A stretch of 7,986 bases of DNA, taken from Methylocystaceae bacterium. GTDB lineage: Bacteria; Pseudomonadota; Alphaproteobacteria; Rhizobiales; Beijerinckiaceae. The stretch spans positions 1 through 7,986 of the forward strand of contig PQAN01000103.1 in NCBI GenBank assembly GCA_003105285.1, read 5' to 3'. Shown one piece after another: positions 5,487 through 7,986 of the stretch. Both the position numbers and the translations under genes were made by a program. The stretch's first letter is position 1; each line of letters opens with the position of its first letter. The notes beneath the pieces are model-generated. The model was not told the origin of the DNA. It saw only the letters and a program-made list of their open reading frames with translations, and ran no database searches.

Positions 5487-7986
5487 TTACTGCTCGGGCG
5501 GACGAGACGGCGGGCCGTCGTCTCGCAGAACGAGGCCGATCAAGTCATTGGCGATCGTCGCGCCGCACACGATGCCGGCGATGCCGAGGAGCTCGGCAGG
5601 GCCGATCGGCGCGAGGCCGAGAAGACGGCGGGCGCCGGGGAACAGCTGGGCGACGATCTGCAGGACAGTGGAGGCCGCAATGGCCCCGTAGAGCTTGGGG
5701 CTCGGTGGTCGGTGAAATTCCGCGGCGAATCCACGCGTCTCCGACCGGCTCGAAATGCCGTAGAGGAGTTGCGTCAGTGTGAGGCCGTGGAAGGTGACGG
5801 TGCTCGCCCGCATCCCGCCGGCGGCGGCGCCGAAAAAAAGGTAGCCGGCCAACGCCGCGGAGCCCATCACCGAACCTTCCCTCAAAATTCGATGGAAGTC
5901 GCTCGACATTAGGATCGGCGCGCGCGGATCGTGCGGCGACTGTCGGAGCACGTCGGCTTCCGGCGGCTCGAGCCCGAGGGCGAGCGCCGGCAGCGCGTCC
6001 GTTGCGAGATTGAGCCACAAGAGCTGCATCGGCGTGAGCGGCTCGCCGCCGGCAATGGCCGCGCCGAGCATGACGAAGGTTTCGGACGCGTTGGTGGAGA
6101 CGAGATAACGCAGAACCTTGCGAATATTGGCGTAAGTGGCGCGGCCGAGGCGGATGGCCTCGATGACGCCGTCGAGATCGTCGCTCGCGAGCACGATATC
6201 GGCGACTTCTCGGGCGACATCGGCGCCGTCCCTGCCCATGGCGATGCCGATGTCGGCGGCGCGCAAGGCCGGACCGTCGTTGATGCCGTCTCCGGTCATG
6301 GCGACGACGTGGCCATTGGCCTGCAGCGCTTTCACGATGTTGAGCTTGTCGACCGGGCTCACGCGCGCGAAGACCTGCGGCTGCGCGACGAGCGCTCGGA
6401 GCACGTCGGGTTGCAGCCCCGTGATTTGTCCCGCCTCCAGCACCTTCAGCTCGTCTCCGTTGCCGAGCTTCAGATTGCGGGCGATGGCGAAGGCGGTGGC
6501 GGTCTGGTCGCCTGTGATCATCACCGTGCGGATATTGGCGCCGTGCAGCCGCTCGAGCGCCGGCGCGACGCTCGGCCGGATCGGATTGGCGAGCCCCGCG
6601 AGGCCCAGCCAGACGAGATCGCTCTCGTCATGAGGGTCGCATCCCGTCTCGGCAAGGGCGACGCCGAGCACACGGAGCGCTTGGCCGGCCATGTGTTCGT
6701 TCGCCCTGAGCACAGCCGCGCGCGCCTCTTCGTCGAGAGGCGCTACGCCTTCGGCCGTGAGGCGCGTCGAGCAACGCGTCAGCACTTCCAGCGGATCGCC
6801 CTTGACGCACAGCAAACAGTCGCCATTCGTGGTCTCGTGCAGCGTGCTCATGCGCTTACGTCCGTCACCGCGCGGGGCGGTCATGCGGAGCCGCGCGGAG
6901 AGCCGCAGCGTCACGACGTCGACGCCGAGCGCGAGCGCCGCCTCGGCCAGCGCGCTTTCGGTAGGCGTTCCTTCGACCGAGAAGCCGTCCGATGTCGGCC
7001 GCACGATCGCCTCGCTACAAAGGGCCGCGACCTCGAATAGCCGAGAGGCGACCAGCCGCGCCGCCGGCGCCGCGTCCTGGCCGTCGTAAATCAGTCGCCC
7101 CGATTCGAGCGCGAACAGCGCGCCGTCGGCGTGAACCGCCACGGTCGACATATGGTTTTCAGTCAATGTGCCGGTCTTGTCGAGGCCGATCACTTCGACG
7201 GCGCCGAGCGTTTCGACCGCGTCGAGCTTGCGCACGACGACGTTGCGCCGACCCATGTCCTGGATGCCGAGCGCGAGCGTCGTCGTCGCCACGGCCGGCA
7301 GCCCTTCCGGAATGGCGGCGACGGCGAGCGAGATCGCGCTGCGCAGCATCGGGACGAGCCCATGCCCACGCAGGAGACCGAGCCCGAAGACCGCGCCGCA
7401 AATGAGGCCGTTGACGATGATGAGCTCGCGCTCCACGGCGCCGAGTTGACGCTGGATCGGAGTTTCGGGCGGACTGACGGCGCCGAGCAACTGCTGCACG
7501 CGGCCGATTTCTGTCGTCACGCCGATCGCGGTGACGAGCGCCGCGCCGGAGCCGCCGGTCACGGCGGTTCCCCGGAACACCATGTTGCAGCGGTCGGCCA
7601 GCGACGCATCCGGAGGCAATAAAATGGCGGCGTCCTTTTGCACCGGCAGAGCTTCTCCGGTAAGGGCGGATTCGTTCACCATCAGCTCATCGCTGGCGAT
7701 CAGGCGACCGTCGGCGGGGACCAGGGCGCCGCGTTCCAGCAGAATCAGATCGCCGGGAGCCAGCTCCGAGGGAAGGACGACGCCGCGCACGCCGCCGCGC
7801 ATCACCGGGACCGGTTGGGGCGCATGGTTCGAAAGGCCGAGGATGATGCGCTCCGCTTGTCGCTCCGTCGCCGTGGCGATGCAGGCGTTGACCACGACCA
7901 CCGCGGCGATCATGGCGGCGTCGGCCAGTCCGCCGGTCAAGAGTGAGAGGCAGGCCGAGGCGCCGAGAAGCACGATCGGGAGACTG
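5487..7986 (-). CDS. P2-like cation-transporting P-type ATPase, probable Ca2+/Mn2+ type (N-terminus outside window)
   Basis: The frame is open to the right edge; about 833 codons are seen and only the N-terminal tail before M1 is missing. The GTG at 7973 lies inside M1 and is not taken as the start. In order: M1-M2, the actuator loop with TGEA (7650-7661; usual TGES), M4 with PEGLP (7296-7310), the phosphorylation motif DKTGTLT (7161-7181), a KGDP nucleotide-binding motif, TGDGIND (6276-6296), M5 with STNASE (6081-6098), M6 with NLATDALPA (5985-6011) and four more C-terminal segments. Residues equivalent to SERCA E309, N768, E771, N796, T799 and D800 are all present, which favours Ca2+ or Mn2+ over soft metals (no CPC). 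At the M8 position of SERCA E908 I align a Gln (codon 5769-5771), as in pumps with a single Ca2+ site. It would export or extrude cations across the inner membrane using ATP. MetK-like follows in the same operon. Confidence 0.92.
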   Translation of the reverse strand, partial: SLPIVLLGASACLSLLTGGLADAAMIAAVVVVNACIATATERQAERIILGLSNHAPQPVPVMRGGVRGVVLPSELAPGDLILLERGALVPADGRLIASDELMVNESALTGEALPVQKDAAILLPPDASLADRCNMVFRGTAVTGGSGAALVTAIGVTTEIGRVQQLLGAVSPPETPIQRQLGAVERELIIVNGLICGAVFGLGLLRGHGLVPMLRSAISLAVAAIPEGLPAVATTTLALGIQDMGRRNVVVRKLDAVETLGAVEVIGLDKTGTLTENHMSTVAVHADGALFALESGRLIYDGQDAAPAARLVASRLFEVAALCSEAIVRPTSDGFSVEGTPTESALAEAALALGVDVVTLRLSARLRMTAPRGDGRKRMSTLHETTNGDCLLCVKGDPLEVLTRCSTRLTAEGVAPLDEEARAAVLRANEHMAGQALRVLGVALAETGCDPHDESDLVWLGLAGLANPIRPSVAPALERLHGANIRTVMITGDQTATAFAIARNLKLGNGDELKVLEAGQITGLQPDVLRALVAQPQVFARVSPVDKLNIVKALQANGHVVAMTGDGINDGPALRAADIGIAMGRDGADVAREVADIVLASDDLDGVIEAIRLGRATYANIRKVLRYLVSTNASETFVMLGAAIAGGEPLTPMQLLWLNLATDALPALALGLEPPEADVLRQSPHDPRAPILMSSDFHRILREGSVMGSAALAGYLFFGAAAGGMRASTVTFHGLTLTQLLYGISSRSETRGFAAEFHRPPSPKLYGAIAASTVLQIVAQLFPGARRLLGLAPIGPAELLGIAGIVCGATIANDLIGLVLRDDGPPSRPPEQ

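Noticed and set aside
5931..7040. Plus-strand ORF of 369 codons opposite the P-type ATPase
   Set aside because: It lies fully inside the ATPase, whose motifs are clear on the other strand. It is Arg/His-rich shadow translation.
1..7986. CRISPR array, tRNA, rRNA, IS element or prophage signature
   Set aside because: No regularly spaced repeats, cloverleaf, transposase or integrase motifs, or target-site duplications were seen on either strand.

Overview
The window is GC-rich DNA with alphaproteobacterial character, most likely Hyphomicrobiales/Rhizobiales (perhaps a Methylocystis/Methylosinus- or Beijerinckia-like organism). The taxon is inferred from codon bias, protein flavour and one intergenic palindrome that resembles a dispersed repeat I remember from that order; it is not proven. 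Coding is dense and most genes point left (minus strand). The theme is ion and phosphate transport at the inner membrane. I see no rRNA, tRNA, CRISPR, transposase or phage gene.

Layout. (1) Positions 1-1925, minus strand: a Pho-box-like site (1908-1925), a doubtful 62-codon leader ORF, pstB (phosphate ABC transporter ATPase), and 15 nt later an open frame that runs off the left edge. That frame encodes a SRPBCC/AHSA1 domain fused in frame to a membrane anchor and a HlyD/MacA-type periplasmic adaptor. (2) Positions 2035-3060, minus strand: an MgtE-like Mg2+/divalent cation channel with CBS domains but no N-terminal MgtE domain. (3) Positions 3061-3483: a mostly non-coding divergent region with an AT-rich segment and a perfect 9-bp inverted repeat just upstream of the next operon. 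(4) Positions 3484-4228, plus strand: two overlapping small membrane-protein genes, DUF5132-like and HMA_2-like, of a kind often found near P-type ATPases. (5) Positions 4230-4273: a palindromic terminator/repeat between convergent genes. (6) Positions 4280-7986, minus strand: a Ca2+/Mn2+-type (P2-like) P-type ATPase whose N-terminus lies beyond the right edge, followed after 10 nt by a divergent S-adenosylmethionine synthetase (MetK) paralogue.

How the parts may fit together. The ATPase, MetK-like, HMA_2 and DUF5132 genes form a compact convergent cluster with MgtE next to it, which suggests a divalent-cation homeostasis island. The most unusual signal is the MetK-like protein. It keeps the ATP, triphosphate and metal residues of MetK, but all four positions that contact methionine in the E. 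coli enzyme are changed (E55 to R, Q98 to L, D238 to H, K269 to R). It is also tightly coupled to the ATPase. The second is the SRPBCC-HlyD fusion, apparently co-transcribed with a Pho-regulated pstB that lies apart from pstS, pstC and pstA.
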